DNA from: Bacteroidota bacterium
Lineage (GTDB): Bacteria; Bacteroidota; Ignavibacteria; SZUA-365
NCBI GenBank assembly: GCA_029907355.1
Contig: JARYLZ010000017.1
Location: 1-46,199, forward strand
Length of the DNA: 46,199 nt
Direction of reading: 5' to 3'
The position numbers were made by a program, and so were the translations under genes. A model generated the notes under the pieces. It saw only the letters and a program-made list of their open reading frames with translations, had not been told where the DNA came from and searched no databases. Below are positions 1 to 7,785 of this stretch, in pieces (the first letter of the stretch is position 1; every line of letters begins with the position of its first letter).

Positions 1-422
1 ACGCACGGTACGACGTTTCCCCCCTGTTCCGGAACGAAGCGTTCAGGGGGAAAGTCCATCGGACGGGATACGTCGATGAAGCAGCCCTTTCCGCCCTCTA
101 TGCCCATGCGCGTGCGCTTGTCTTCCCCTCCCTGTACGAAGGGTTCGGTTTCCCGGTGCTGGACGCGATGGCGCACGGGACACCCGTCCTCTGCTCGAGC
201 CGCGCTTCGCTTCCCGAGGTGGCGGGCGACGCCGCGCTGTACGTCGACCCGGAAAATACGGAGCGATTCACCGATGCATTGCTCGAACTCGCGAGGGATG
301 ATACCTTGGTGAGGCAGCTTTCGGAATGCGGCCGTTCGCGTGCCTCGGCATTCACGTGGCGCGACACGGCGGAACGGGTGACGGAACTCTACGAGACCAT
401 CGCTTCACGCGGGCGACCATGA
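1..422 (+). CDS. Glycosyltransferase family 4 (GT1-fold), C-terminal part
   Basis: This is the last 139 codons of a gene that begins before the window; the reading frame is open from base 3. The visible part is the nucleotide-sugar-binding half of a GT-B glycosyltransferase. It has the family signature P-S-L-Y-E-G-F-G-F-P-V-L-D-A-M-A-H-G-T-P-V, in which the first Glu of the E-x7-E pattern is present and the second is replaced by Asp, followed by an S-S-R-A-S-L-P-E-V-A-G-D-A-A segment and a final helix. Known relatives transfer sugars from NDP donors to lipid-linked or polysaccharide acceptors at the inner face of the membrane. The substrate cannot be read from this part. The stop codon overlaps the start of the next gene (ATGA), so the two are probably cotranscribed, although the partner is a tRNA-modification enzyme with no obvious functional link. 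Confidence 0.9.
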   Translation, partial: ARYDVSPLFRNEAFRGKVHRTGYVDEAALSALYAHARALVFPSLYEGFGFPVLDAMAHGTPVLCSSRASLPEVAGDAALYVDPENTERFTDALLELARDDTLVRQLSECGRSRASAFTWRDTAERVTELYETIASRGRP

Positions 423-1402
423 CGCTGTTCGAAAGACTCCATATCGAGCGCGGACTCCTCCTCGCCCCGATGGAGGATGTGACGGATATGCCGTTCCGCC
501 TGATCTGCAAGCGTTTCGGTGCGGATATGGTGTTCACGGAATTCGTGAACGCCGACGGCCTCGTGTGCAGCAGAAAACCGACGAAGACGCGCCTCAAACT
601 CATCGTCCACGAGGAAGAGAGACCGGTAGGGGTGCAGATCTACGGGAGCGATATCGAATCGCTCTGCGCGGCGGCCTGCATTGTGGAGGAGGCGCAACCG
701 GACGTGTTGGACATCAATGCGGGGTGCTGGGTCCGGAAGATCGCGAACCGCGGGGCCGGGGCAGGGCTCCTGAAAGACCCGGAACGCCTCGCGGCGATCG
801 CCGCCGAGATCGTTCGACGCGTTTCCGTTCCCGTCACGGTCAAAACGCGTCTCGGCTGGGACGCAGCGGACATCCGGATCGTGGAAGTAGCGAAAATGCT
901 CGAGGATGCGGGTGTGGCGGCGATTACGGTGCACTGCCGCACGCGGGACCAAGCCCACACGGGACCGGTCGATTGGAGTTGGATCCCGAAAATCCGCCGT
1001 GCCGTTTCGATACCCGTCGTCCTCAACGGCGGCGTGTTCACGGCGGAGGACGCAGGGCGCGCTTTCGAGACGACAGCCTGCGACGCCGTCATGATCGCGC
1101 GAGGGGCGATTGGATACCCGTGGATATTCCGCGAGGCGAAACGGTATCTCGCGACCGGTGAGGTCCCCACCCCACCCAATCTCGAAGAACGGGTCCGTAC
1201 CGTTCTCGAGCACTTGGGGCTTGCCGTGCCCTTCAAAGGAGAGAAACGGGCGGTCTTGGAAATGCGGAAATATTACACGGGATATTTCCGGAATGTCCGC
1301 GACGGGAAGTTCATCCGCATGGCCCTGATGAAAGCGGTGACGGTTTCCGAAGTCGAGGATATCCTCTCTCGTTTCCTCGCGGAAAAAGACGACGGCACGT
1401 GA
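419..1402 (+). CDS. dus: tRNA-dihydrouridine synthase (Dus family)
   Basis: The 327-residue protein is a flavin-dependent tRNA-dihydrouridine synthase, which reduces specific uridines in tRNA D-loops using NADPH. The TIM-barrel opens with L-A-P-M-E-D-V-T-D-M-P-F-R near residue 15. The catalytic-cysteine segment reads D-I-N-A-G-C-W-V, followed by R-G-A-G-A-G-L-L. The FMN phosphate region V-L-N-G-G-V and M-I-A-R-G-A-I-G-Y-P-W-I-F is intact. Most Dus proteins have Pro after the catalytic Cys; here it is Trp, which I recall as a clade-specific variant and not as a sign of inactivity. The ATG at 419 overlaps the preceding stop as ATGA; an in-frame start further upstream at 326 would lie inside the glycosyltransferase and is less likely. 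Length fits the family. DusB is the nearest named subfamily but I cannot fix the subtype. Confidence 0.93.
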   Translation: MTLFERLHIERGLLLAPMEDVTDMPFRLICKRFGADMVFTEFVNADGLVCSRKPTKTRLKLIVHEEERPVGVQIYGSDIESLCAAACIVEEAQPDVLDINAGCWVRKIANRGAGAGLLKDPERLAAIAAEIVRRVSVPVTVKTRLGWDAADIRIVEVAKMLEDAGVAAITVHCRTRDQAHTGPVDWSWIPKIRRAVSIPVVLNGGVFTAEDAGRAFETTACDAVMIARGAIGYPWIFREAKRYLATGEVPTPPNLEERVRTVLEHLGLAVPFKGEKRAVLEMRKYYTGYFRNVRDGKFIRMALMKAVTVSEVEDILSRFLAEKDDGT

Positions 1403-1472
1403 TGAAAATTGTCCATCGGCCAACTTCGCAATGAACAGGCACATTTTTTGCTCATTCTCGATGGGGAAGCGC

Positions 1473-1534
1473 AGGAAAAATCTCTCTATTGAGGAAAAAT
1501 CTCTTGTTTTTCGCTCATCGATGATTTATTATTC
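1473..1534 (+). promoter_or_regulatory. AT-rich leader with direct repeats and candidate promoter
   Basis: The 199-base gap between dus and the lipoprotein gene is much more AT-rich than its surroundings. It holds a perfect 13-base direct repeat, AGGAAAAATCTCT, at 1473-1485 and 1492-1504. A candidate promoter follows: TTG at 1504-1506, a 20-base spacer, and TATTATTC at 1527-1534, resembling the Bacteroidota TTTG-N20-TAnnTTTG form but with an imperfect -7 box. A second imperfect pair flanks the repeats (TTTTTTGCTCATTCTCGATG near 1445 and TTTTTCGCTCATCGATG near 1507). The repeats could be an operator for the two-gene unit downstream; that is inference. Confidence 0.4.
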
Positions 1535-1601
1535 AATATATTCGAGTTACGAAACGAGTCTAACCTACTACTTTAACCGACCACAGTTGAGGAGAACGGA
1601 C

Positions 1602-1883
1602 ATGACGCAATTCCGGAGGTACGCGGTATTGTTCATGGCTATCGTGACCCTGGGTGGGGCGGCGATGATATCCGGCTGCACATCGTACGCGACCCAGGAG
1701 CAATTGGACCGCATTCGTCAGCTCGAGCGCGAGATCAGTTCGCTCGAGGCGTCCATCCAGAACAAGCAGTCGCAGATCGGGTCCCTCGACCGTCAGATCT
1801 CCGCGACGGATGCCAAGCTCGACCAGTGCGCGAAGGACAAGCAGCTCGTGAAACAGCGCCTCGCGAACTGGAAGGGCATGTGA
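1602..1883 (+). CDS. Small coiled-coil lipoprotein
   Basis: This 93-residue protein begins with a signal peptide whose hydrophobic core ends in I-S-G-C, a good lipobox with Cys at residue 27, so it should be lipid-anchored and probably sorted by the LolCDE-like proteins encoded nearby. The rest is a continuous heptad-like coiled coil rich in Gln, Leu, Ser and Asp, with a single further cysteine at residue 76. The ATG at 1602 follows the purine-rich GAGGAGAA at a good distance; the same frame is open from 1431 but that extension lacks a ribosome site and would bury the signal peptide. It resembles Lpp-like or murein-associated lipoproteins only in general form. The next gene shares its coiled-coil register and cysteine position, so they likely act together in the periplasm. 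Confidence 0.8.
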   Translation: MTQFRRYAVLFMAIVTLGGAAMISGCTSYATQEQLDRIRQLEREISSLEASIQNKQSQIGSLDRQISATDAKLDQCAKDKQLVKQRLANWKGM

Positions 1884-1925
1884 GCGGAACGGACGGACGA
1901 ACAAACCCAACGAGGAGATGACACC

Positions 1926-2723
1926 ATGACACATCGTATCGCATCCGCGGCACTCATCTTGGGCGCGCTGCTGTTCTGGGCCGGACAGTCCGCTTTCGCG
2001 CAGGAAGAGCGTATGACTGAGGAACAGGCGGTGAAGAAAATCCAGCAGCTCGAACAGCGAGTCGGCGAGCTGAAGCGGCAGGAAACGACGCTCGAGGCGC
2101 AGCTCACGCAGAAGAACCAACTGTTGAAGGAGAAACAAGCCGAACACGAGAAGTGCATCGACGAGTTGTACGCGCTCGTCGGCGCAACGCGGTCCGACGT
2201 CGACGCTTACGAGTCACGCCTGCGTCGTCTCGAGAACAAGATCTCCGAGCTGTTGCGGCTTTCCCCGATGGACCTGCTTTCCCGGAAGAGCGAGGTCGAC
2301 GAGGTCGAGCGGGAATACACGAGTCTCGCCGGCAACAAGATCAGCCTGCTCCCGGCGTTTTACGACCGTGTCCAGCGCGTGGGCGAAAACATCAAGGTTC
2401 TGCGTGACACGTTGGCCAAAGCGGAGAAAACGTACACCGTCGGTACCTGGGCGAGGGACCGCGACTGCCTCTGGAACATCGCGAAGAAACCGGACATTTA
2501 CGGGGACGCGTTCCGGTGGCCGAAAATCTGGCAGAAGAACCGCGACCAGATCAGGAATCCTGACCTGATTTACCCCGGCCAGGTCCTCAAGATTCCTGCA
2601 CCCGCGCCATTGACTCCGGAAGAGGAGAGCGCCGCCCGCAAGTATTACCGTCAGAAGCGTGAAGCGGCCGCGGCAGGGGGTGTCCCTGAAGAACGCAAAG
2701 CACCGGAAACCATCAACAAGTAG
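1926..2723 (+). CDS. Periplasmic coiled-coil protein with C-terminal LysM domain
   Basis: The 265-residue protein has a cleavable signal peptide ending in A-F-A-Q near residue 25, a coiled coil (about residues 30-80), further helical sequence to about 170, and a LysM domain at about 172-230 that binds peptidoglycan glycans. The LysM domain has the usual L-W-N-I-A near its start and N-P-D-L-I-Y-P-G-Q-V-L-K-I-P at its end. The tail is charged and Ala-rich. Cys 77 sits 36 residues after a Q-L-E triplet, exactly as Cys 76 does in the upstream lipoprotein; a second Cys lies in the LysM domain. The 42-base gap, containing AACGAGGAGATG, indicates one transcript. I infer a link between lipid-anchored and wall-bound coiled coils. 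A terminator follows 47 bases after the stop. Confidence 0.85.
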   Translation: MTHRIASAALILGALLFWAGQSAFAQEERMTEEQAVKKIQQLEQRVGELKRQETTLEAQLTQKNQLLKEKQAEHEKCIDELYALVGATRSDVDAYESRLRRLENKISELLRLSPMDLLSRKSEVDEVEREYTSLAGNKISLLPAFYDRVQRVGENIKVLRDTLAKAEKTYTVGTWARDRDCLWNIAKKPDIYGDAFRWPKIWQKNRDQIRNPDLIYPGQVLKIPAPAPLTPEEESAARKYYRQKREAAAAGGVPEERKAPETINK

Positions 2724-2770
2724 CGAGGACCTGCGGAGCGCTACCCGCATCCGTGTGAAAAAATCTGCGG

Positions 2771-2806
2771 AAAAACCCTTACATTTACATGATGTAAGGG
2801 TTTTTT
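2771..2806 (+). terminator. Intrinsic terminator after the LysM gene
   Basis: A perfect 14-base stem, AAAAACCCTTACAT at 2771-2784 with ATGTAAGGGTTTTT at 2792-2805, encloses a 7-base loop and runs into a T-rich tract. It separates the lipoprotein/LysM unit from phoH. The A-rich upstream arm means it could also terminate in the reverse direction. Confidence 0.9.
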
Positions 2807-2846
2807 CTTTTGGAAAAAATCGTCCCGAGGCCTGATTGACCGACGT

Positions 2847-3821
2847 GTGGAAACCGTAGAACGACGCATCAAGATCCCTTCGACGAACACTCTCGTCCTG
2901 TTCGGCGCGAATGACGGCAACCTGAGGCTCATCGAGCAGAGGCTCGATGTCGTCATCATCGCGCGGGGCGACACGATTATCCTGCGGGGCGACGATGCGG
3001 CAGTCGACCAGACAGAGAAAATCCTGAAGGAACTCGTGTTCGTCGTGAACAAAACCGACCAGTTATCCGAGCGCGACGTGACGACGGTCATCGACATCTT
3101 GACGAGCGGCAACGGATACGACGTGCAGCCGGAGGAGATGGATAACGTCGTCCTTTTCGCCAAGCAGGATTACATCAAGGCGAGGACGGCAGGTCAGGTC
3201 GCTTACATGCGTGCGGTGCGGAACAACGATATCGTTTTCGCCATCGGCCCTGCGGGAACGGGAAAGACGTACCTCGCCGTGGCCTCGGCTGTGGCGGCCC
3301 TGCGCAAGCACGAGGTGCAGAAGATCATTCTCGCGCGCCCGGCGGTCGAAGCGGGGGAGAGTCTGGGCTTTTTGCCGGGCGATTTGCGCGAGAAGGTGGA
3401 CCCCTATCTGCGGCCGCTCTACGACGCCCTCGACGACATGCTCCCCGCCGAGAAGCTGAAAATATTTTTGGAGCGGAGGACGGTCGAGATCGTTCCCCTG
3501 GCGTACATGCGGGGGCGGACGCTGAACAACGCCTTCATCATCCTCGACGAGGCGCAGAACGCGACGAGCATGCAGATGAAGATGTTCCTCACCCGCATGG
3601 GACCGAACTCGCGCGCCATCATCACGGGCGATATCACTCAGATCGACCTGCCTTCGCGCACGGTGTCCGGCCTGGTCGAAATCCAGGACATTCTGCGGGG
3701 CGTCGAAGGCGTGGCGTTCGTCTACCTCGACAAGAACGACGTCGTGCGCCACAGGCTCGTCAAGGACATTATCGATGCATACGAGCGCTGGCACGAGGAG
3801 GGGAAGGATGCAACGGAATGA
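2847..3821 (+). CDS. phoH: PhoH family ATPase
   Basis: The 324-residue protein matches the PhoH/PhoL family, cytosolic P-loop ATPases linked to RNA metabolism and ribosome maturation. The first ~110 residues form the KH-like N-terminal region. The ATPase has Walker A G-P-A-G-T-G-K-T at 134-141, the family segment R-P-A-V-E-A-G-E-S-L-G-F-L-P-G-D around 160-175, Walker B with L-D-E-A-Q-N at 233-238, and G-D-I-T-Q-I-D-L-P. Length is typical. The start is GTG at 2847, the first plausible initiation codon after the terminator; its ribosome site is weak (GAGG about 20 bases upstream), so the exact start is uncertain. It begins the run through prfB, and its 3' end overlaps a doubtful small ORF. Confidence 0.92.
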   Translation: METVERRIKIPSTNTLVLFGANDGNLRLIEQRLDVVIIARGDTIILRGDDAAVDQTEKILKELVFVVNKTDQLSERDVTTVIDILTSGNGYDVQPEEMDNVVLFAKQDYIKARTAGQVAYMRAVRNNDIVFAIGPAGTGKTYLAVASAVAALRKHEVQKIILARPAVEAGESLGFLPGDLREKVDPYLRPLYDALDDMLPAEKLKIFLERRTVEIVPLAYMRGRTLNNAFIILDEAQNATSMQMKMFLTRMGPNSRAIITGDITQIDLPSRTVSGLVEIQDILRGVEGVAFVYLDKNDVVRHRLVKDIIDAYERWHEEGKDATE

Positions 3822-4014
3822 GAGGGGAAAACGAGGCACCCGCATCGTGCCCGTCCTCCTGCTGGCGTTCTTCCTGTCGCTGGACCCGGCGATCCCCCCC
3901 GGCGCTTTCCAAGCCCCCCTGCCGGTCGTCGAGTTCGTGATGCCGCAGCCCTCGCTGCACCGACTCGGCCGTCGTCGCCGGCGGTGCATTCTCGTCCCGC
4001 TCTGCTACGCTTGA
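3808..4014 (+). CDS. Possible small secreted or membrane protein (doubtful)
   Basis: A 68-codon frame starts at ATG 3808 inside the end of phoH (14-base overlap), after GAGGAGGGGAAGG, an excellent ribosome site. It ends 9 bases before prfB. The N-terminus is basic ([10 protein letters not shown]) and is followed by a hydrophobic stretch [13 protein letters not shown], which could be a signal peptide or single membrane anchor. The remainder is Pro- and Arg-rich without recognisable domain. The packing and ribosome site favour a real gene; the composition of the last 25 residues (R-R-R-R-R) looks like out-of-frame GC-rich sequence. I do not recognise it. Confidence 0.35.
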   Translation: MQRNERGKRGTRIVPVLLLAFFLSLDPAIPPGAFQAPLPVVEFVMPQPSLHRLGRRRRRCILVPLCYA

Positions 4015-4023
4015 GGAGATTCC

Positions 4024-5143
4024 ATGTACGAAGAACACATCGCACGCGCCCGGGACATCCGCGAACGGATCGGACAACTCCGGGGGTATCTTTGACATCG
4101 ATCGCAAGAAGAAGGAAATCGAAGAATTGGAAGCCCGGACACACGAGCCGGGTTTCTGGGACGACCCCACATCAGCCCAGCGCGTCATGCAACAGATCGC
4201 CCAGCGGCGCGAGTGGGTGGATGCATGGGAGACGCTCGACAGCCGAGCGTCGGATTACGAGACTCTCGTCGCGCTAGCGGAGGAAGCCCAGGACGCCACG
4301 TTCGAAGACGAGTTGGCGGCTGAAGCCCGGGAGATCACGGTACGCCTGGAGGATCTCGAGTTCAAGAACATGCTCTCGGGGCCGGACGACCACCGAAACG
4401 CGATTCTCACGATCCATTCCGGGGCGGGCGGGACGGAGTCGCAGGACTGGGCGGACATGCTTCGCCGCATGTACCTGCGGTACTGCGAGCGCCTCGGCTT
4501 CGCGGTGGACCTCGTGGACGAGCTGGAAGGGGAGGGGGCCGGCATCAAGAGCGCGACGATGGAGGTCCGGGGCCCATACGCCTACGGGAGGTTGAAATCG
4601 GAAATCGGGGTGCACCGCCTCGTGCGCATCTCCCCCTTCGATGCGAACAAGAGGCGGCACACCTCTTTCGCGTCCGTGTTCGTCTACCCCGAGGTCGACG
4701 ACGACATCGTCATCGAAATCAATCCTGCGGATCTCCGCATCGACACGTTCCGCAGCGGGGGGAAAGGCGGACAGAACGTCAACAAAGTCGAGACCGCCGT
4801 GCGCATCACGCACATTCCGACGGGCATCGTCGTCGCGTGCCAGCAGGAACGTTCCCAGCATCAGAACCGCGCGACGGCGATGAAGCTCCTCCAATCCCGT
4901 CTCTACCAGATCGAGCGGGAGAAGGAGGCGATGCGCTTGGCTGCGATCGAAGACTCGAAGAAGAAGATCGAGTGGGGGAGCCAGATCCGGTCCTACGTCT
5001 TCCACCCCTACACGATGGTGAAGGATCATCGCACCGGTGTCGAGACCAGCGACGTGTTCGGCGTCATGGACGGCGATCTCGACGCCTTCGCCAAGGCGTA
5101 CCTGTTGAAGTTCGGCAGCGCCGTAGCGGCCATGCCGGAGTGA
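4024..5143 (+). CDS. prfB: Peptide chain release factor 2, with programmed +1 frameshift
   Basis: RF2 recognises UGA and UAA and releases the finished peptide. The gene is in two frames: 4024-4092 encodes 23 residues ending R-G-Y-L, then an in-frame TGA at 4093-4095, and the +1 frame continues from 4094 to 5143, giving 372 residues (RF2 proteins are about 365). The stop-codon-reading S-P-F motif falls at 203-205 and the catalytic G-G-Q at 248-250, almost exactly where they are in E. coli. The start ATG 4024 follows TGAGGAGATTCC. Expression is self-limiting: low RF2 stalls at TGA and favours the shift. A simple gene call would start inside at 4127 and lose the N-terminus. It lies directly upstream of the LolC/E-like permeases (12-base gap), suggesting a shared transcript. 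Confidence 0.97.
4081..4096 (+). promoter_or_regulatory. RF2 programmed +1 frameshift signal
   Basis: CGGGGGTATCTTTGAC at 4081-4096 contains every element of the classic site: an internal Shine-Dalgarno-like GGGGG, the three-base TAT spacer, the slippery CTT leucine codon, and TGA followed by C. It is nearly base-for-base the E. coli version. The element needs a working anti-Shine-Dalgarno in 16S rRNA, so it implies this organism still uses Shine-Dalgarno pairing. Confidence 0.97.
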
Positions 5144-5154
5144 CGCACCGCCGT

Positions 5155-6369
5155 ATGGGGTTCACCGTCTCCTATGCATGCCGCACGCTGCGGGGGCGAT
5201 CCCTCCCGCGCTTCCTGTCGTTCATGACGTTCGTGGCCGTCGGGAGCGTCGCTGTCGGCACCGGCGCTCTCGCCGTCGCGTTCTGCATCCTGGACGGTTT
5301 CGAGCGTGAGCTCCGCACGAACATCACGGGCATCTCGGCGCACGTGCGCGTCGGGGTCTTTCGCAACGCCGCCGTCCCCGACGATCCCCGCCGGTTGGAA
5401 ACGTTGAAGGCGGTCGACGGCGTCATGGCGGCGACGCCGTTCCTCCAGCGGGAAGCCGTCGTCATCACGCGTGACGATATCGACGGTGTCATCGTGAAAG
5501 GGGTCCACGCCGCGGAAACCGCCACCCTCCTCAGGGACCGGATGAAACAGGGGGCATGCCGGCTGGACGATACGGCGGGGAAGCCGTCCGCCCTGATCGG
5601 GGCGCGTTTCGCCGAACGGCTCGGCCTGCGCGTCGGCGACCGCCTCCTGATCGTGGGCATCGACGACCCCACCGCCGTCCTGAATGCGCCGAAAGTCCAA
5701 TGCGTCGTCGCGGGCATCTACGAGACGGGAATGGCGGAGTACTTCGACGACCTCTACGTGTTCACCTCGCTGGCCACGGCGCAGAAGCTGTTCGGCGCTC
5801 CCGGCTGCATCAACGGCTATGATGTCCTCTGCCGGGATATCGCCGAGGCCGATGCGACGGCGGGGCGCATCGCGAACGCGCTCGGGTACCCCTTCGATCC
5901 GCGTTCCGTCTTCGACATGTACCGGAACATCTTCGTGTGGATCGATCTCCAGAAGGAGCTCGTACCGCTCGTCGTCGGTTCGCTCATCCTCGTCTCGGCG
6001 TTCAACGTCATCTCGACGCTCCTCTTGTTCGTCATCGAACGGACGCGTTCGATCGGCATCCTGCGGACGCTCGGGGCGTCCCGCCGAAGGATCCGGCGGA
6101 TCTTCCTCCTGCAGGGCGGCATGATCGGGACGATCGGTGCGCTGGCCGGGTGCGCCGTCGCATTCCTTCTCCTCGCGGCGCAACGCGAGTTCCGCTTCCT
6201 CGAACTTCCCCCCGACGTGTACTACATGACGACGGTGCCGATCCGATTCTCCCTCCCGAGTTTCCTCCTGCCGGCGGCGGCGGCCGTGCTCCTCTCCGTC
6301 CTCTCGGCGTTCATCCCCGCCTGGCTCGCCTCGCGCCTTCACCCCGTGGAATCCATCCGCTTCCATTGA
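5155..6369 (+). CDS. LolC/LolE-type ABC transporter permease (first copy)
   Basis: A 404-residue inner-membrane protein of the LolC/E (MacB-FtsX) type, which extracts lipoproteins from the inner membrane. The N-terminal helix lies at about residues 24-48 and is followed by D-G-F-E-R-E-L-R, the family transition into the large periplasmic domain (about 50-260). Three further membrane segments sit in the C-terminal FtsX-like domain, with R-T-R-S-I-G-I-L-R-T-L-G-A-S between them, the coupling segment that contacts the ATPase. ATG 5155 gives the normal N-terminus; a GTG at 5140, overlapping the prfB stop, would add five residues. It is followed after 11 bases by a paralogue, and the matching LolD is 1.4 kb downstream. 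Separate C and E subunits suggest the heteromeric proteobacterial-type arrangement. Confidence 0.9.
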   Translation: MGFTVSYACRTLRGRSLPRFLSFMTFVAVGSVAVGTGALAVAFCILDGFERELRTNITGISAHVRVGVFRNAAVPDDPRRLETLKAVDGVMAATPFLQREAVVITRDDIDGVIVKGVHAAETATLLRDRMKQGACRLDDTAGKPSALIGARFAERLGLRVGDRLLIVGIDDPTAVLNAPKVQCVVAGIYETGMAEYFDDLYVFTSLATAQKLFGAPGCINGYDVLCRDIAEADATAGRIANALGYPFDPRSVFDMYRNIFVWIDLQKELVPLVVGSLILVSAFNVISTLLLFVIERTRSIGILRTLGASRRRIRRIFLLQGGMIGTIGALAGCAVAFLLLAAQREFRFLELPPDVYYMTTVPIRFSLPSFLLPAAAAVLLSVLSAFIPAWLASRLHPVESIRFH

Positions 6370-6380
6370 GTGAGGATGCT

Positions 6381-7601
6381 GTGACCGTCGAACGTTTTCT
6401 CGCCCGCCGATACCTGCTGAGGAAGAAGCGGTTCACCTTCATCAACATCATTTCGCTCCTCGCCACGCTCGGTATCGCCTTCGGTGTCGCCGCCCTGATC
6501 GTCGTCATGTCCGTGTTCAACGGGTTCAACAGCCTCGTGACCGATATCATGATCTCCGTGGACCCGCACCTCGTCATCGAGCGCGTGCAAACGGAAACGA
6601 CGGCATCGCCCGCGGCGGAGATCGCGCGCCTCCTCGAGGGGGAAAAACACGTCCAAGGCGTCACGCGCTTCGTCCAGCGGAAAGCCATGGCCATCGCGGG
6701 CGGGACGACGCGCTTCGTCCAGGTGCGGGGGTACGATCCGGCGACCGTCGACCTCGTGTCCGGCATCCGCTCGAAGGTCATCATGGGAACCGCGCATCCC
6801 CGGGACCCGACTGCCGTCCTGGTCGGCATCGCGCTGGCGGACCAGATGCGCCTCCTCGAGGGGGACACCATCGTGCTCGTCAGCCCTACCGGCATGCAGA
6901 ACATGCTCACGCAGTACGTGAACCCCGTCATCTACGCCTGTCCCGTCGCCGGCGTGTTCGACTCGAAGAACAAGGTCTACGACGCCTCCACGATCCTGCT
7001 CCCCTTGCCTGCGGCACGTTCGTTCTTCCGGCTCTCGGCCGACGACGCGAGCTTCGCCGTGCGCCTCGACGACATCGACCTCAGCGCGACGCTGGCGGAA
7101 CGGCTGGGGAAAGCCGCCGGACCCGGATGGCGGGTCCGCACGTGGTACGATCTCCACAAAGACTTGTACTCGATGATGAAAGTCGAACGGTGGTCCGCGT
7201 TCATCCTGCTCGGCGTCATCATCGCGGTCGCGGTGTTCAATATTCTCGCTTCGCTGACCATGCTCGTTCTCGAAAAACGTCGCGACATCGGTATCCTTCG
7301 CACGATGGGTCTCTCGGCGGACCGCATCCGCCGGCTTTTCCTCATGCAGGGGCTCTGGATCGGATTGGTCGGAGTAGCCGCAGGCGCTGTTCTCGGGCTG
7401 ACGCTGTGCTGGCTTCAGGCCACGTTCGGGCTGTTCGCGCTCGACTCGGCGTTCATCATCCCCGCCTTGCCCGTCGAAGTCCGCGCGAGCGATCTCGCCA
7501 TCATAGCGGTTGCGACATTCGTCCTCTGCCTGCTGGCAGCCATGCCGCCGGCGCGTCGCGCCATGCGCGTCGATATCATCGATGCCGTCCGGTGGGAATA
7601 G
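6381..7601 (+). CDS. LolC/LolE-type ABC transporter permease (second copy)
   Basis: The 406-residue paralogue of the preceding permease, with the same four-helix layout: a helix at about residues 18-42, S-V-F-N-G-F-N-S-L entering the periplasmic domain, and three C-terminal helices around E-K-R-R-D-I-G-I-L-R-T-M-G-L-S. The N-terminal R-R-Y-L-L-R-K-K-R-F-T-F-I-N-I-I-S is very typical of LolC/E. The start is GTG at 6381, after GAGG eight bases upstream; no ATG is available in frame nearby. The frame remains open far upstream but that is a shadow of the first permease. Together the two would form the membrane part of the lipoprotein-release complex. Which is C and which is E cannot be settled by eye. 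Confidence 0.9.
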   Translation: MTVERFLARRYLLRKKRFTFINIISLLATLGIAFGVAALIVVMSVFNGFNSLVTDIMISVDPHLVIERVQTETTASPAAEIARLLEGEKHVQGVTRFVQRKAMAIAGGTTRFVQVRGYDPATVDLVSGIRSKVIMGTAHPRDPTAVLVGIALADQMRLLEGDTIVLVSPTGMQNMLTQYVNPVIYACPVAGVFDSKNKVYDASTILLPLPAARSFFRLSADDASFAVRLDDIDLSATLAERLGKAAGPGWRVRTWYDLHKDLYSMMKVERWSAFILLGVIIAVAVFNILASLTMLVLEKRRDIGILRTMGLSADRIRRLFLMQGLWIGLVGVAAGAVLGLTLCWLQATFGLFALDSAFIIPALPVEVRASDLAIIAVATFVLCLLAAMPPARRAMRVDIIDAVRWE

Positions 7602-7733
7602 CGGGAATGAAGCGTGAGGCACGGCGGAACCCGGCAGGGCCGCGGAGCATGGTCGAGGGGAGAGGCAACGGGTGCGGATCCCGACGCGGCACGGAACGAG
7701 CCGGAGTTCGCTTCACACGGAGTTTGTTTCAGG

Positions 7734-7766
7734 TTTGTTTCATGAGACGAAGAAGAGCTACATTTT
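7734..7766 (+). promoter_or_regulatory. Candidate Bacteroidota-type promoter before lolD
   Basis: TTTG at 7734-7737, a 21-base spacer, and TACATTTT at 7759-7766 match the TTTG-N19-22-TAnnTTTG layout with one mismatch in the -7 box. The 184-base gap between the permease pair and lolD is otherwise without a gene. It could let lolD be expressed separately from the upstream run. Confidence 0.45.
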
Positions 7767-7785
7767 CCGTTTGAGCGGTCCATCC

